A stretch of DNA of 64,000 nucleotides, from the NCBI GenBank assembly GCA_017871115.1, contig JAFCIZ010000005.1:3589501-3653500 (forward strand). Reading direction: 5' to 3'. Below, piece after piece: positions 48,980 to 59,494 of this stretch. This stretch comes from Cunninghamella blakesleeana. Its lineage: Eukaryota; Mucoromycota; Mucoromycetes; Mucorales; Cunninghamellaceae. The translations under genes and the position numbers were made by a program. The notes under the pieces were generated by a model, which saw only the letters and a program-made list of their open reading frames with translations, was not told the DNA's origin and made no database searches. The stretch's first letter is position 1. The number at the start of each line of letters is the position of its first letter.

Positions 48980-50149
48980 ATGAGCGACGATAATGACACT
49001 AAGATTGTTGAATTTTGCACAATAACTGGTTCAACTCCTCAAGTTGCTCGTGATTATTTACAGGTAATAAGAATATATAAAAGGAGATAAAGGAAATTTT
49101 AGATCCATACTCGATAAAAAAAATATCGGGTTAAAAAAATAATTAAGTTGATATATAAATACAATATAATGTTATGGATGGCAGTTTGAATATCAAAAAA
49201 TACATAAAATATAACCATGTGCACATAAAGTTTAATAGAAATCTAATTAGTAATATTTTATCATAATAATATGTATTTGTAATTAGATTGCTGACAACAA
49301 TGTAGAAATAGCTATTACGTTATATTTAGAAAATGATGGCAAAACGCTAAGTGGCTCATCAGAATCGGCACCGGTAGTAGTTGATACGGATAGTCCAGAA
49401 AATGAAGAATTACAACAATCAGATATGGCATTAGATGAAGTTTTAGCTAGACAATTACAAGAACAAGAGGATTCAAGAAGACAAAGTCAACAGCAACAAT
49501 CAGAAATACGTGCACCTATCGCTCCAAGAACAGATATACTTGCTGGTGGTGGAGGCGATGTATTTGAAAGAGGCATTAGTGGAGTTAGTGGAGGTGGTGG
49601 TTTATGGCACAATGAAATGAGACGACATCAGCAACAAGGTAATGAATTAAGGCCATCCGTATTTAACCAAGGTGATTCATCAACAATCCATCCACCTATG
49701 GATTTTTTACGGTCTGGGTTATTTAATGCTGGTGGTGCTAGTGCTAGTGGAATAAGTGGTGGGCCAGCAACATCTTCATCTAATTCTTCAACTTCTTCTC
49801 CTTCCGGTAATGACGGAGGTGCTTCACCTGCAACAAATAAAACTCGTCGATTGGCTGATTTATTCCGTCCTCCCTTTGATATCATGTATCGTGGCGGTTT
49901 TGAAGAAGCTCGTACAACAGCTAAAGAGCAGCAAAAATGGTTATTAGTAAATGTTCAAGATACAACAGAGTTCTCTTGTCAAATACTTAATCGTGATTTA
50001 TGGAGTGATACTATTGTAAAAGACATAGTTCGAGAATCCTTTGTTTTCTTACAATATTCTCACACAAGTCCTGAAGGTAGACGTTATTTGACCCTTTACC
50101 CAGTTTCACAATATCCTCATGTGGCTATTATTGATTCTCGAACAGGTAC

Positions 50150-50195
<46 letters not shown>

Positions 50196-51248
50196 TAAAA
50201 AAGGGTTGGATATGAAATTGATATTAATATCTATATTTGTTTAATCTTTTTATATAATTATAGGTGAACGTATTAAAACGTGGGATAAGGCACTTACACC
50301 AACAGATTTTATGATGGAAGGTAATATATGCAATAGTAATAATAATGATAATATTAATAATAATAAATGAGTGATCATGTTCAATATATAAATTTTACTA
50401 ATATATAAATGTATATATTTACATACCTGTAAATAATAGTTACTGAATTTCTTGAACATCATTCACCTGAAGCAGCAAGATCGGTTACAATGAAGAAACC
50501 ACGGGTAATTTATTTATTGGTTCATAAACTTTTTTTTAAAAAAAACATGATTATCATCGATTTCTGATGTTTATTTTTTATTTTTACTTTCTTTGCTTTA
50601 TATAGCAAAATGTATCTGATATGAGTGAAGAAGAGCAATTAAATGCAGCCATAGCAGCCTCTTTACAAGAAAGTGAACAAGATACAGATGTTACTCAAAA
50701 AGAATCATCAACAACTTCGACATCAATACAGCCTCCATCCACATATACAACTAATAATGTAGCTCCAATAAATGGAGATGAAGACGAAGGGGAAGGTGAT
50801 GAAGATATTATTCCTGAAGAAAATTCAACTACAGCATTATTAGACTCTATATTACCAGTGAAGCGTCAAGAAACAACGGATATAGCAAATTCTACTAGAA
50901 TTCAATTTAGAATGGCTGATGGATCTCGAATCATCCGCCGATTCTTAAAAACAGACCCAGTAAGATATCTCTTCGAATTTATTAAATCTCAAGTACCGGA
51001 AACACAAAATAAACCCTTTGAGGTAAATTAAAATATTTATAAAATTAAACAAATAGTTATAACAATAATAATACGTAATAAAAAAGGATAAGGAAAAAAG
51101 GAAAAATACCATATTTTATTTACATCTTTATCCTTTTTCTTTTTTTTAATAGTTGGTATTCAATCGACAAAAATTAATTGAAATATTAGATCAAGAAATA
51201 CAAGAAGCTGGATTACAAAATGCTGCTGTTAATGTTCAATTTGCTTAG
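48980..51248 (+). CDS. UBX5: UBX-domain protein (UBA-UAS-UIM-UBX; Ubx5/UBXN7 type)
   Basis: Cofactor linking the Cdc48/p97 ATPase to ubiquitinated substrates and cullin ligases. Six exons (48980-49063, 49287-50145, 50264-50320, 50440-50504, 50606-51022, 51153-51248) give 525 residues. Domains: an N-terminal UBA-like helix bundle (FCTITGSTPQVARDYL...ADNNVEIAITLYLEND), a low-complexity Gly/Gln/Ser linker, a thioredoxin-like UAS domain (EQQKWLLVNVQDTTEFSCQ, FVFLQYSHTSPEGRRY), a UIM-like helix (EEEQLNAAIAASLQESE) and a C-terminal UBX domain (RIQFRMADGSRIIRRFLKTDPVRYLFEFI). This order is specific for the UBXN7/Ubx5 group. Intron 2 opens with an ATT microsatellite. Confidence 0.95.
50149..50196. 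repeat. (ATT)n microsatellite at the start of UBX gene intron 2
   Basis: About 16 ATT units begin 3 bases after the GT donor. In the unspliced message the frame would read poly-isoleucine for 16 codons before a stop. Confidence 0.9.
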
Positions 51249-51559
51249 ATTCATTATATGATTATTAATAAATTTTACATCTAAAAATATCAAATAAAAA
51301 AATTACATAAATGTGTGTGTAGTTTAATATTTGTTAAATGTCCAATAATAATTCCATTTATTAAATAATATTTTATATTATATTTTTTTTTTATATTTTA
51401 TCTTTTTATTGGTATCCTTTTTTTATTAATCTTTTTGGTACTTTTTAGTATTTAATAAAATATAAATAAGTATATATACATGTGTAATCCAATAGTTGAT
51501 GGAAAGCTTTATAATACCATTTGTAGAATTATATTAATAATGTTGCACGTTTCTTTTAT

Positions 51560-52339
51560 TTAAATTTTAGAGATTGTTGCTTTTTTAAATTCCCAATACT
51601 TCTTCCTAATTGGATCAAATTCTAATGCTAATTGATCACAGTACTTCAATATTTACATTAAATTGCAAAAAATAGAGTAAAAAAATAAAATCAATACTTT
51701 GATTATATATTTCCATATATCTAGATACCCATATTCATTTATATAATTTTTACCTTTAAGGCTAATGGATCAACACTAGTACCGTTTAATTTAGCTTCTT
51801 GAACATACATATCGATGGAAGTTGAATATAAATAAGGGGATATGATAACTTTTTCAATCAGTTCGGTTAAAAATGGTTGTAAAATATTTAATTGACGGTT
51901 ACTTTTTTCTAATAATCTATTTTAAAGAATAAATGAAAAATAATACATATTTATAAACGTTAATACTCATTTATTGTTATCATTAACGCTATAGCTATTA
52001 TTAATAAATTCTATATATCTATATCTATATATTAATTTAATTTCTAAACTTACGCCGTTAAATATGACCAGCCGCATGAATTATTAGGAGCCAGTTGAAT
52101 TTTATGTTTGGCAAATTCAATTTCGCTGTCAATAACATCGTCTGTTGGAGATTGAGGTTTTGAAAATAATATAAAATATCGGTAATTCCATGCAGAGTTA
52201 TTTCTAATATCAATCAATATCATATCATCCGTATATTTTAGTTCCTGATCCCATAAATTAAAACGTTTGACAACCCATTGTCTAATAATATAGGGTAATG
52301 TGCAGAAATATAATTCAGTATCTTCAGTCTTTTTTTTTG

Positions 52340-52375
<36 letters not shown>

Positions 52376-53059
52376 TTTAATGCTATAATTCTTACCTATA
52401 AGACCATGCATGATAATTTTTTGAATCTTCCTCTAAAATACTGTTTATAAAAGGAATTTCACGATCGCCATTATTTAAACTATTTACTATCACTTGTCGA
52501 TGATGCCATACTTGATAATTTTTTGCTTGTTCGCCAGCTATTTCATCAACATAATCCAATTCCTTTTGTAAATCTGAATTCAAAGAGAATAAAACCTGTT
52601 GTCGATATTGCCTATATCGAGTTTTAAAAATAAAATAACGATATAAATATAAATACATTACATGACTATATGTATATGTATTAATATTATGTTATCAAAT
52701 AATAGATGTATTTACCAAACTGTATAATGAGCAGGATTCATATCTATGATATCTGTAATTAATTCTAAAACACGTTCAGATTTTTCATTTTTCTTCGATA
52801 TAGCTCGAAAATAATCCATCGCATCAATATCTAGATTATATAGAATATATATATATATATATATATATACAAGTTCACAAATATCTCTTAATATAGTTTA
52901 TCAAGGATTTTTTTTATATATTTTTTTTTATATTATTTTGTTTTATTTACAATCGGAAGAATAAGCAATTGGTACTAAAGGATTTGGTCCATCATCTTGA
53001 GGGATAGGAGTGACATCTTTCCAATCTGCACGTTCGCTATAAGGCACGCCTTCTGACAT
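51560..53059 (-). CDS. RAM2: Protein farnesyltransferase / geranylgeranyltransferase I alpha subunit
   Basis: The shared alpha subunit that, with either beta subunit, prenylates CaaX proteins such as Ras and Rho. Six exons (53059-52951, 52830-52716, 52611-52396, 52281-52054, 51916-51754, 51643-51560) encode 304 residues, close to yeast Ram2 (316). PPTA tetratricopeptide-like repeats are clear: [72 protein letters not shown] and [16 protein letters not shown], each with the conserved N-x-x-x-W core. The N-terminus reads [22 protein letters not shown], as in other alpha subunits. A Ty3/Gypsy element starts 87 bp upstream of the ATG. Confidence 0.95.
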
Positions 53060-53146
53060 GTTACTTGTCTCACGGTATAAAAAATATACAGTTAAAGATG
53101 GGCGAAAGAATTGTAGTGCTGGTTTTTTTTAAAAAAATTTGACGTT

Positions 53147-53443
53147 TGATCTGAGAATGAAATAATTCTTATTCACTATTTTATCAATTTGCCCATAGCG
53201 ATTTATTATAACTCTCATTATTTTTTTGGTTCATAACTTTAATGATATTTTGTGTATCTTAAAAAAATGTATAAATTCAATTTTAATTCCAATTCAATAA
53301 AGACCAGGCTTTTTCTTGTTTTAAAAACTTTTGTCATAACTTTTATTTTATTTTGATAATATCGCTAAACTACATATTCCTATTTATTGGAACTCTAACC
53401 CTCTTATCTGACTTTAATTTTATTATTTTTTTGCTATAAATCA
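53147..53443 (+). repeat. 5' LTR of the second Ty3/Gypsy element
   Basis: 297 bp with short TGAT/ATCA terminal inverted repeats; contains an AATAAA (in TTCAATAAAGACC). It reads the same as the 3' copy at 58496-58792. Confidence 0.95.
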
Positions 53444-53444
53444 T

Positions 53445-53458
53445 TGGTGCCTTCTGCC
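53445..53458 (+). promoter_or_regulatory. tRNA primer binding site
   Basis: TGGTGCCTTCTGCC starts one base after the 5' LTR. TGG complements a tRNA 3' CCA, so ordinary tRNA priming is implied; the complementary acceptor stem would read GCCTTCT at the tRNA 5' end. The tRNA could not be named from this window, and the tRNA-Pro at 2426 does not match. Confidence 0.7.
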
Positions 53459-53624
53459 AGAATCACTTAGTTGTAGAAATTATAATCATTTATATAGAAC
53501 TTCTAGGTGTTTTTGTTTATTTTAACAGCTATTTTTATATACTTACTTATACTTTTATTTATTTTACTTACATACCAAAGTGAAAGACCAACAAGCGCTT
53601 GCATACATTGATAAATATAGAAAG

Positions 53625-56600
53625 ATGGCTAATTTTGGAATGAGTGGTATACCTATAGTTCCTTTTGAAAAGGGTGACGATCCTACATTGTGGATCAATA
53701 TGTATGAACAATATGCTATGACAGTGGGATTTAGTGAAGATGCTAAGGTGAATCTGTTGCCTTCTTACCTAAGTTCTAATGTCAGGTCATGGTATTTCAA
53801 TTCAGGTGGATTTAGTGATTGGGATGAATTAAAGGAACAAATGATTGCTCGCTTTGGTGATGATAGAGATTCTACCGAACTTTATTCTATGTTAACAAGT
53901 ATCCAAAGAAAAAGAGACGAAAGTATCGAAGAATATGGTGATCGTTTCCGTAATATTAGAGGCCGTTATAAAAGAGCAGTGCAAAGTGAAGACGTGACGG
54001 TTTCCATAACGGAAAAAGACTGGACCAAGATGTTTGTCAGAGGAATCACACCTACAACAATAAAAAGAAGGGTCAAGACAAGTAGACCAGTAACAATACA
54101 GGAAGCCATTAACGAAGTTAAAGATTTTGAGTCAGATTTTGGTTTTTCTGGACAATCAGATGATGAGGAAGAACGTTTTGATGGTGTATCTAGAATGTCA
54201 AGCAATAATAAAGTCAAGGGTACTGTTACATCAGTTAATAATGTCAATGATGTGGTATCGGGTTTAGTAGGACAAGTTAATCAATTAACTTTGTTGGTAC
54301 AAGAAATGTCAAAAGCCATAAATAGTAATCAAGGTCGTCAAGTTGTCAAAAGTTGTTATAATTGCAATGAGTCCGGTCATCAAGCTAATCAGTGTCCTAA
54401 ACCTTGTAAACATTGTGGAAATGGTTCACATCGCTTTTGGGAATGTAGTTTACACAAAAGTAGGTCCAATAAAGAAGATAAGAATAACAATGTCACGCAA
54501 ACGTTTTATGCTGAAGAACATTTTGTTGTTAAATCAAAACGTGCTCGTACTACAAGGAATGATAATGATAGTAAATTAATCAAGAGGGTTGAATTAACAG
54601 TCAACAAGAAGGATCAACCCAAAGCCTTACAGGAAGACACAAGTATGACAGAGGATGATGTTCCTATCAAGAAAGCAAAAAAAGGAAATAGTCCTGATGT
54701 TAATGTTAATACTGATATTGTTGGTGATACAGTTACACTTAATGGTGATGAGGGTTCTAACCGGGTGGCAAAAGAATATATAGTTAAAAGCCAATTGGAC
54801 GTCAGGCCTCCTAAAATGACAGATAGTAAAGATCCAGGTGTAATTCCAAAACCAATTAATAATAACGAGATGGATGAAAAGTCAATTACTGAAAATATTT
54901 TAAAAAACAGATGTATACCTATGTCACTTCAAGAATTAGCTATATTATCACCTACGTTTAGAAGACTTGCTAAGAATCAACTCACCAAAAATCATAAGAA
55001 GAAACGTGATAAATCCAAAACTGACCAGTCTTTATGGGCTAATATGGAACCAGTTGATTATAATAAACAAGGCAAAAACTGTCCTAGAGTTAAAGTGAAA
55101 GTCAATGATAGTGTGTCGGTAAATGCAATATTGGATGGTGGTGCTACAGGTAGTTTGGCAAGTTTATCTTTAATTAAAAATCTAGGTATTGATAATATGG
55201 AACCTTCTGATACTTACATTGGTTTAGCTGATGGTAGTAAAACTAAGGTGCTAGGCCGAGTTAATTTAATAATTAATCTCATGGATGAAGAAGTGTTGGT
55301 CAAAGTGTCTGTGGTTGATCAAGATATGTATCATTTATTGTTGGGTAGAAATGTTCTACATACTTTTGGTATAAAAACAGATTGGAATAATTTCAGGTGG
55401 TATTTTAAGAAGAATGATGAAATCATTGCTATGAATGTTAAATATGATGGTCAGGATAAAATTTCTGAAATTATGGATGAAGAAGAATCTTATAATTATG
55501 ATTCTGATTATAGTAGTGCAAGTTCAAATGATGGTTATGAAGAATATTACTTAGTTGGCATGGATTCTGTGGAACATGGTGCTTCGGACGTGAAACATGG
55601 TGATTCTTTGGATCACAAGAAAAATATTAATGCCAAAATTAATACTAGTGTTGATTATGATGGTGATCCAGGAGTAAGAGATGATATATTGAAGGCTATA
55701 GTTAAAAGTGTAGATGATTCCAACTTGGAAGAAGAACAAGCAGAAAGGTTATTGAATGTTTTGTTGAAGAATAAATCAGTTTTTGGTGTTGATTATAAGG
55801 ATCTTTCTGTTACTGATTTAGTAAAGTTGCATATTAATACTGGTGATAATAAACCTATCATGTCCAGACCAAATCATTATATGTCTTTCGCTGATAGAGA
55901 ATTGCTGCAACGAGAACTTAACGCTATGGTTAATGAAGGTATTATTATTCCTACTTTACATGGTAATTCTAATGAGGGTGGATGGTCTTTTCCAGTGATG
56001 TATGTTAAAAAGAAGGATGGATCCAAAAGATTGGTTGTCCAATTCCAAAAACTAAATGATGTTACTATTAGAGATCCATGGCCACTTCCAAGAATTACAG
56101 ATATTTTAGAAGAATTTGCTGGTGCTTCTACTTTTTCCACTCTTGATTTATTAAAAGGTTTCAATCAAATTGCTGTTGATGATGATTCTATTAATAAATT
56201 AACTATGACTACTCCATGGGGTAATTTTTCTTATAAAGTGATGCCGTTTGGAATAGTTAATGGTCCTTCAACTTTTGCTAGATGTATCTACTTGGCTTTA
56301 GAACCTTTCTTGGGTAAATATGCAACGTCCTATATTGACGATATCACCGTTTATTCACATTCCTTTGATGAACAACTAAGTCACTTAGATAATGTTTTGT
56401 CTAGACTAATAAAGGTGGGTCTTAAAGTTAAACCGAGCAAATGTTTATGGTGTCAAGAAGAAATTAAATTATTGGGATTTAGAGTTAGTAAGGACGGTAT
56501 CAAGACTGATGAAGAAAAGATTAAAGTGATAAAAGACTTTCCCGTTCCTAATAATAAGACGGCAGTGCGAGCTTTTATTAATCTTTGTGGTTATTATCGT

Positions 56601-58400
56601 CGACATGTTCACCATTTTGCTTCCATTTGCGCTCCATTAAATACTTTGACGTCTACTAAAGTAAAATTTGAATGGAATGAAAATCATCAAAATGCTTTTG
56701 AAAAGATGAAGATTGCTTTAGGTGAAGCCGTGTGTTTAAATTTACCAAGGTCGGATGGATACTTTAGATTGTATACTGATGCTTCTGATGTTGGATTAGG
56801 TGCTGTTCTAACTATTTCTGATGATGCTGATGGTTTAAATGAAGGTCCAGTTTGTTTTTTGTCAAGAAAACTTTCAGGAGCTGAATTTAATTATACTACT
56901 ATGGAGAAGGAACTTCTTGCGGTGGTCTATGCATTGAATAAATTAAGAAGATATTTGCTTGATAAACATTTTATAATTTTTACTGACAATTCATCTCTTA
57001 GATACTTGTTAAATAAATCGGATGCTGGACACAGATTACAAAGATGGTTAATTGTTTTACAAGAATTTTCTTTTAAGGCTGTTCATGTAGCTGGTAAACA
57101 AAATGTAGTTGCTGATGTGTTATCCAGGTACCCTATTAACCAGGAAGAAACAAACGACGTTGATGTTTTAGAGGGTTGGTTAGTTGAAGAAGAATATATA
57201 AATTATGAAGATGACCTCAAGAAAATATGGTGGTACTTACAAGGTTTGGATTGGTCTAACAATGACGATAAAACTACAAAACGAGCTATTAATTATCTAG
57301 TTGGTGAAGATAAACATCTTTATCGCAAGATTAATGATAGACTCGTAAAAGTCCCTTTTGTAGAAGAAAGAAGACGGATATTAGAACAAGTTCACGATGG
57401 CCATGGTCACTTTGGTCAACAAGCAACTTGGATTAGGTTGTTTCATTCTTATTGGTGGCCTAATTCCTATAAAGAATGTAAAAATTACGTTAAAACCTGT
57501 CATTTATGTCAAGTTCACCAAAATTTACAAAATGAAGGTAAAAACGTTAAACTAAAGGTACCTGTTCAATATCTGTTTCAGAGGTGGGCATTAGATTTCG
57601 TTGGACCAGTGACAATCTCAAATAAGGGTAACTCTTATTTGCTAGTAGCTGTGGAATATTTCTCTGGTTGGCCGTTGGCAAAAGTTTATTCTTCAATGAG
57701 ATCTGAGGACGTTGTTGCTTTCCTCTACGAAGATATATTTTGTACCTATGGACCTCCGACTGAAATACTTACGGATAACGGTACCCCTTTTGTTGCTGAA
57801 GCGGTTGCTGAGTTTGTAAGTTTTGTTAATAGCAACCATAAACTAGCTACTCCATATCATCCAGTTACAAATGGAAAAGTTGAGCATCTTAATGGCGTAT
57901 TGGTTAAAAGTGTAAAGAAACTTTGTGAAAACAATCCGTCAGAATGGGATGTTCATCTACCCGCTGTCCTATATTCTTACAGAACGAAAAGTATGGCGTC
58001 AGTAGGGATTAGTCCATTTGAAGCTCTTTATGGTGTGCCCCCATTGTCCTACGATCAAGATCCTTTACGTTTACTAGGTGAACAACTTGGTGTCGAAAGA
58101 ATCTACATAAGGATGGGTAAACATTTGGAAGGTGTTGAAGACTGCATTAAGAAGGGTTCCGCCAAGATAGCAGTAGAAAAATACGGTTCCATTCATGTTG
58201 GTCAACTGGTGTTGACGAAAAGAGACGTTAGGGTCAACAAGCTGGTACCTAATTACTTCAATAAGGTTTATCGGGTAGTTGTCCTGTATAGTAGTCGTAA
58301 TTGTAGGCTACAAGAAGTTGATACTGGTAGATATCTAAAAAGGAATATTAATGTTGATAAACTTATTCCTTATAACCAACGTGAAGATGTTTTATTATAA
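53625..58400 (+). CDS. Gag-Pol polyprotein of the second Ty3/Gypsy element
   Basis: One ORF of 1591 residues from ATG 53625; the frame is open upstream only from a GTG at 53580. Gag covers about residues 1-230 and ends with two perfect CCHC zinc knuckles (C244...C257 and a second about 4 residues later, both C-x2-C-x4-H-x4-C). A ~230-residue charged linker follows. The protease-like region carries LDGGATGSLASL (D504), i.e. Asp-Gly-Gly where retropepsins usually have Asp-Ser/Thr-Gly. RT has DLLKGFNQIAVD and YIDD (D905); RNase H has YTDASDVG (D1052); integrase has an HHCC finger and D1324, D1384, E1420 with 35-residue D-E spacing. The C-terminus (PNYFNKVYRVV...) is the usual integrase tail without a chromodomain. 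Confidence 0.96.
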   Translation: MANFGMSGIPIVPFEKGDDPTLWINMYEQYAMTVGFSEDAKVNLLPSYLSSNVRSWYFNSGGFSDWDELKEQMIARFGDDRDSTELYSMLTSIQRKRDESIEEYGDRFRNIRGRYKRAVQSEDVTVSITEKDWTKMFVRGITPTTIKRRVKTSRPVTIQEAINEVKDFESDFGFSGQSDDEEERFDGVSRMSSNNKVKGTVTSVNNVNDVVSGLVGQVNQLTLLVQEMSKAINSNQGRQVVKSCYNCNESGHQANQCPKPCKHCGNGSHRFWECSLHKSRSNKEDKNNNVTQTFYAEEHFVVKSKRARTTRNDNDSKLIKRVELTVNKKDQPKALQEDTSMTEDDVPIKKAKKGNSPDVNVNTDIVGDTVTLNGDEGSNRVAKEYIVKSQLDVRPPKMTDSKDPGVIPKPINNNEMDEKSITENILKNRCIPMSLQELAILSPTFRRLAKNQLTKNHKKKRDKSKTDQSLWANMEPVDYNKQGKNCPRVKVKVNDSVSVNAILDGGATGSLASLSLIKNLGIDNMEPSDTYIGLADGSKTKVLGRVNLIINLMDEEVLVKVSVVDQDMYHLLLGRNVLHTFGIKTDWNNFRWYFKKNDEIIAMNVKYDGQDKISEIMDEEESYNYDSDYSSASSNDGYEEYYLVGMDSVEHGASDVKHGDSLDHKKNINAKINTSVDYDGDPGVRDDILKAIVKSVDDSNLEEEQAERLLNVLLKNKSVFGVDYKDLSVTDLVKLHINTGDNKPIMSRPNHYMSFADRELLQRELNAMVNEGIIIPTLHGNSNEGGWSFPVMYVKKKDGSKRLVVQFQKLNDVTIRDPWPLPRITDILEEFAGASTFSTLDLLKGFNQIAVDDDSINKLTMTTPWGNFSYKVMPFGIVNGPSTFARCIYLALEPFLGKYATSYIDDITVYSHSFDEQLSHLDNVLSRLIKVGLKVKPSKCLWCQEEIKLLGFRVSKDGIKTDEEKIKVIKDFPVPNNKTAVRAFINLCGYYRRHVHHFASICAPLNTLTSTKVKFEWNENHQNAFEKMKIALGEAVCLNLPRSDGYFRLYTDASDVGLGAVLTISDDADGLNEGPVCFLSRKLSGAEFNYTTMEKELLAVVYALNKLRRYLLDKHFIIFTDNSSLRYLLNKSDAGHRLQRWLIVLQEFSFKAVHVAGKQNVVADVLSRYPINQEETNDVDVLEGWLVEEEYINYEDDLKKIWWYLQGLDWSNNDDKTTKRAINYLVGEDKHLYRKINDRLVKVPFVEERRRILEQVHDGHGHFGQQATWIRLFHSYWWPNSYKECKNYVKTCHLCQVHQNLQNEGKNVKLKVPVQYLFQRWALDFVGPVTISNKGNSYLLVAVEYFSGWPLAKVYSSMRSEDVVAFLYEDIFCTYGPPTEILTDNGTPFVAEAVAEFVSFVNSNHKLATPYHPVTNGKVEHLNGVLVKSVKKLCENNPSEWDVHLPAVLYSYRTKSMASVGISPFEALYGVPPLSYDQDPLRLLGEQLGVERIYIRMGKHLEGVEDCIKKGSAKIAVEKYGSIHVGQLVLTKRDVRVNKLVPNYFNKVYRVVVLYSSRNCRLQEVDTGRYLKRNINVDKLIPYNQREDVLL

Positions 58401-58434
58401 GAAGTTTCGTATGAATTAGAGTTGAAGATATACG

Positions 58435-58450
58435 AAAAAAAAAAAAAAAA
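58435..58450 (+). repeat. A16 tract downstream of the second gag-pol stop codon
   Basis: Sixteen A residues followed by GAAGAGAA lie 34 bp after the TAA (58398-58400) and upstream of the 3' LTR. The sequence touching the LTR is G-rich rather than pure purine (GGGTAGGGTTGGTATAG), so the plus-strand primer is not certain. Confidence 0.8.
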
Positions 58451-58495
58451 GAAGAGAATTCTATTTTATTTTCCGCATGGGTAGGGTTGGTATAG

Positions 58496-58792
58496 TGATC
58501 TGAGAATGAAATAATTCTTATTCACTATTTTATCAATTTGCCCATAGCGATTTATTATAACTCTCATTATTTTTTTGGTTCATAACTTTAATGATATTTT
58601 GTGTATCTTAAAAAAATGTATAAATTCAATTTTAATTCCAATTCAATAAAGACCAGGCTTTTTCTTGTTTTAAAAACTTTTGTCATAACTTTTATTTTAT
58701 TTTGATAATATCGCTAAACTACATATTCCTATTTATTGGAACTCTAACCCTCTTATCTGACTTTAATTTTATTATTTTTTTGCTATAAATCA
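58496..58792 (+). repeat. 3' LTR of the second Ty3/Gypsy element
   Basis: Same length and apparently same sequence as the 5' LTR; directly followed by the CGTT target-site copy (58793-58796). Confidence 0.95.
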
Positions 58793-58796
58793 CGTT

Positions 58797-59494
58797 GGAA
58801 AAATTAATTCTCCGCTCATTTTTTTTAAAATTTTGAGTTGAGGGTTCTCACATTTTTTTCGTTTTCTTTATTTTTTCTTTTAATAAATAACCCAATTAAC
58901 CTTAAGAGCTTTCTTTTCAATGATTTCTTTATGCTTTTAAAGAATCTTTTATTTTGTTTTTAATCTTAATTATTAAAAGTTTTTTTTTTAACTTTTAAGG
59001 AAGCATTCTATTTTAATTGATTATAATTTTAATGAATCTCGTTTTTATTTTTATTTTTTATTTTTTATTTTTATTATGAAATGCTGTTTTTAACTGTAAA
59101 TACTTTTTCAACAGATTCTTTATTTTTTAGTGAATCTTTTGAATTTTTTCATTTTCCAATTGATTTTTATTTATATAGAGGATCTTGATTTTTATTACTT
59201 TTTATTTATTTTTATTTTTATTACATATTCCAAAATGATGATTCTCATCCTTGTACAGAAAGCAAAATAATGATTTTTTTTAAAGAAATCGCTGGTTTTG
59301 CAAGGCTGATATTATTGAGTTGGCCAGATATCGCGAATTCGATATCAAATATATTAATCTGATTGGAATATTAAACACTTGTATTTATGATATTGATAGT
59401 TTTATTTTTATTTTATAGTTATTGTGATATATATACACTTAAATAATATTCTGTTAATAAATAATATTTTAATAAATTATACATCTTTTTAATA
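58797..59494. other. Intergenic region between the Ty3/Gypsy element and the CWC2 3' end
   Basis: T-rich low-complexity sequence with no supported gene. Before the retroelement insertion it was the upstream region of RAM2, so RAM2 promoter elements may remain here, now displaced by 5.6 kb. Confidence 0.6.

Larger units (their letters stand above)
53147..58792 (+). mobile_element. Second complete Ty3/Gypsy LTR retrotransposon (no chromodomain)
   Basis: Two 297-bp LTRs (TGAT...ATCA) that look identical flank one intact gag-pol ORF. The sequence CGTT (or ACGTT counting the shared A) precedes the left LTR and follows the right LTR, a 4-5-bp target duplication. The internal sequence shares no obvious nucleotide similarity with the element at 4586-10472; the domain plan and priming differ too. 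It sits between the RAM2 start codon and the CWC2 3' region and is transcribed away from RAM2. Confidence 0.96.

Noticed and set aside
53580..53624. GTG at 53580 as start of the second Gag-Pol
   Set aside because: Eukaryotic initiation favours the first in-frame ATG at 53625.
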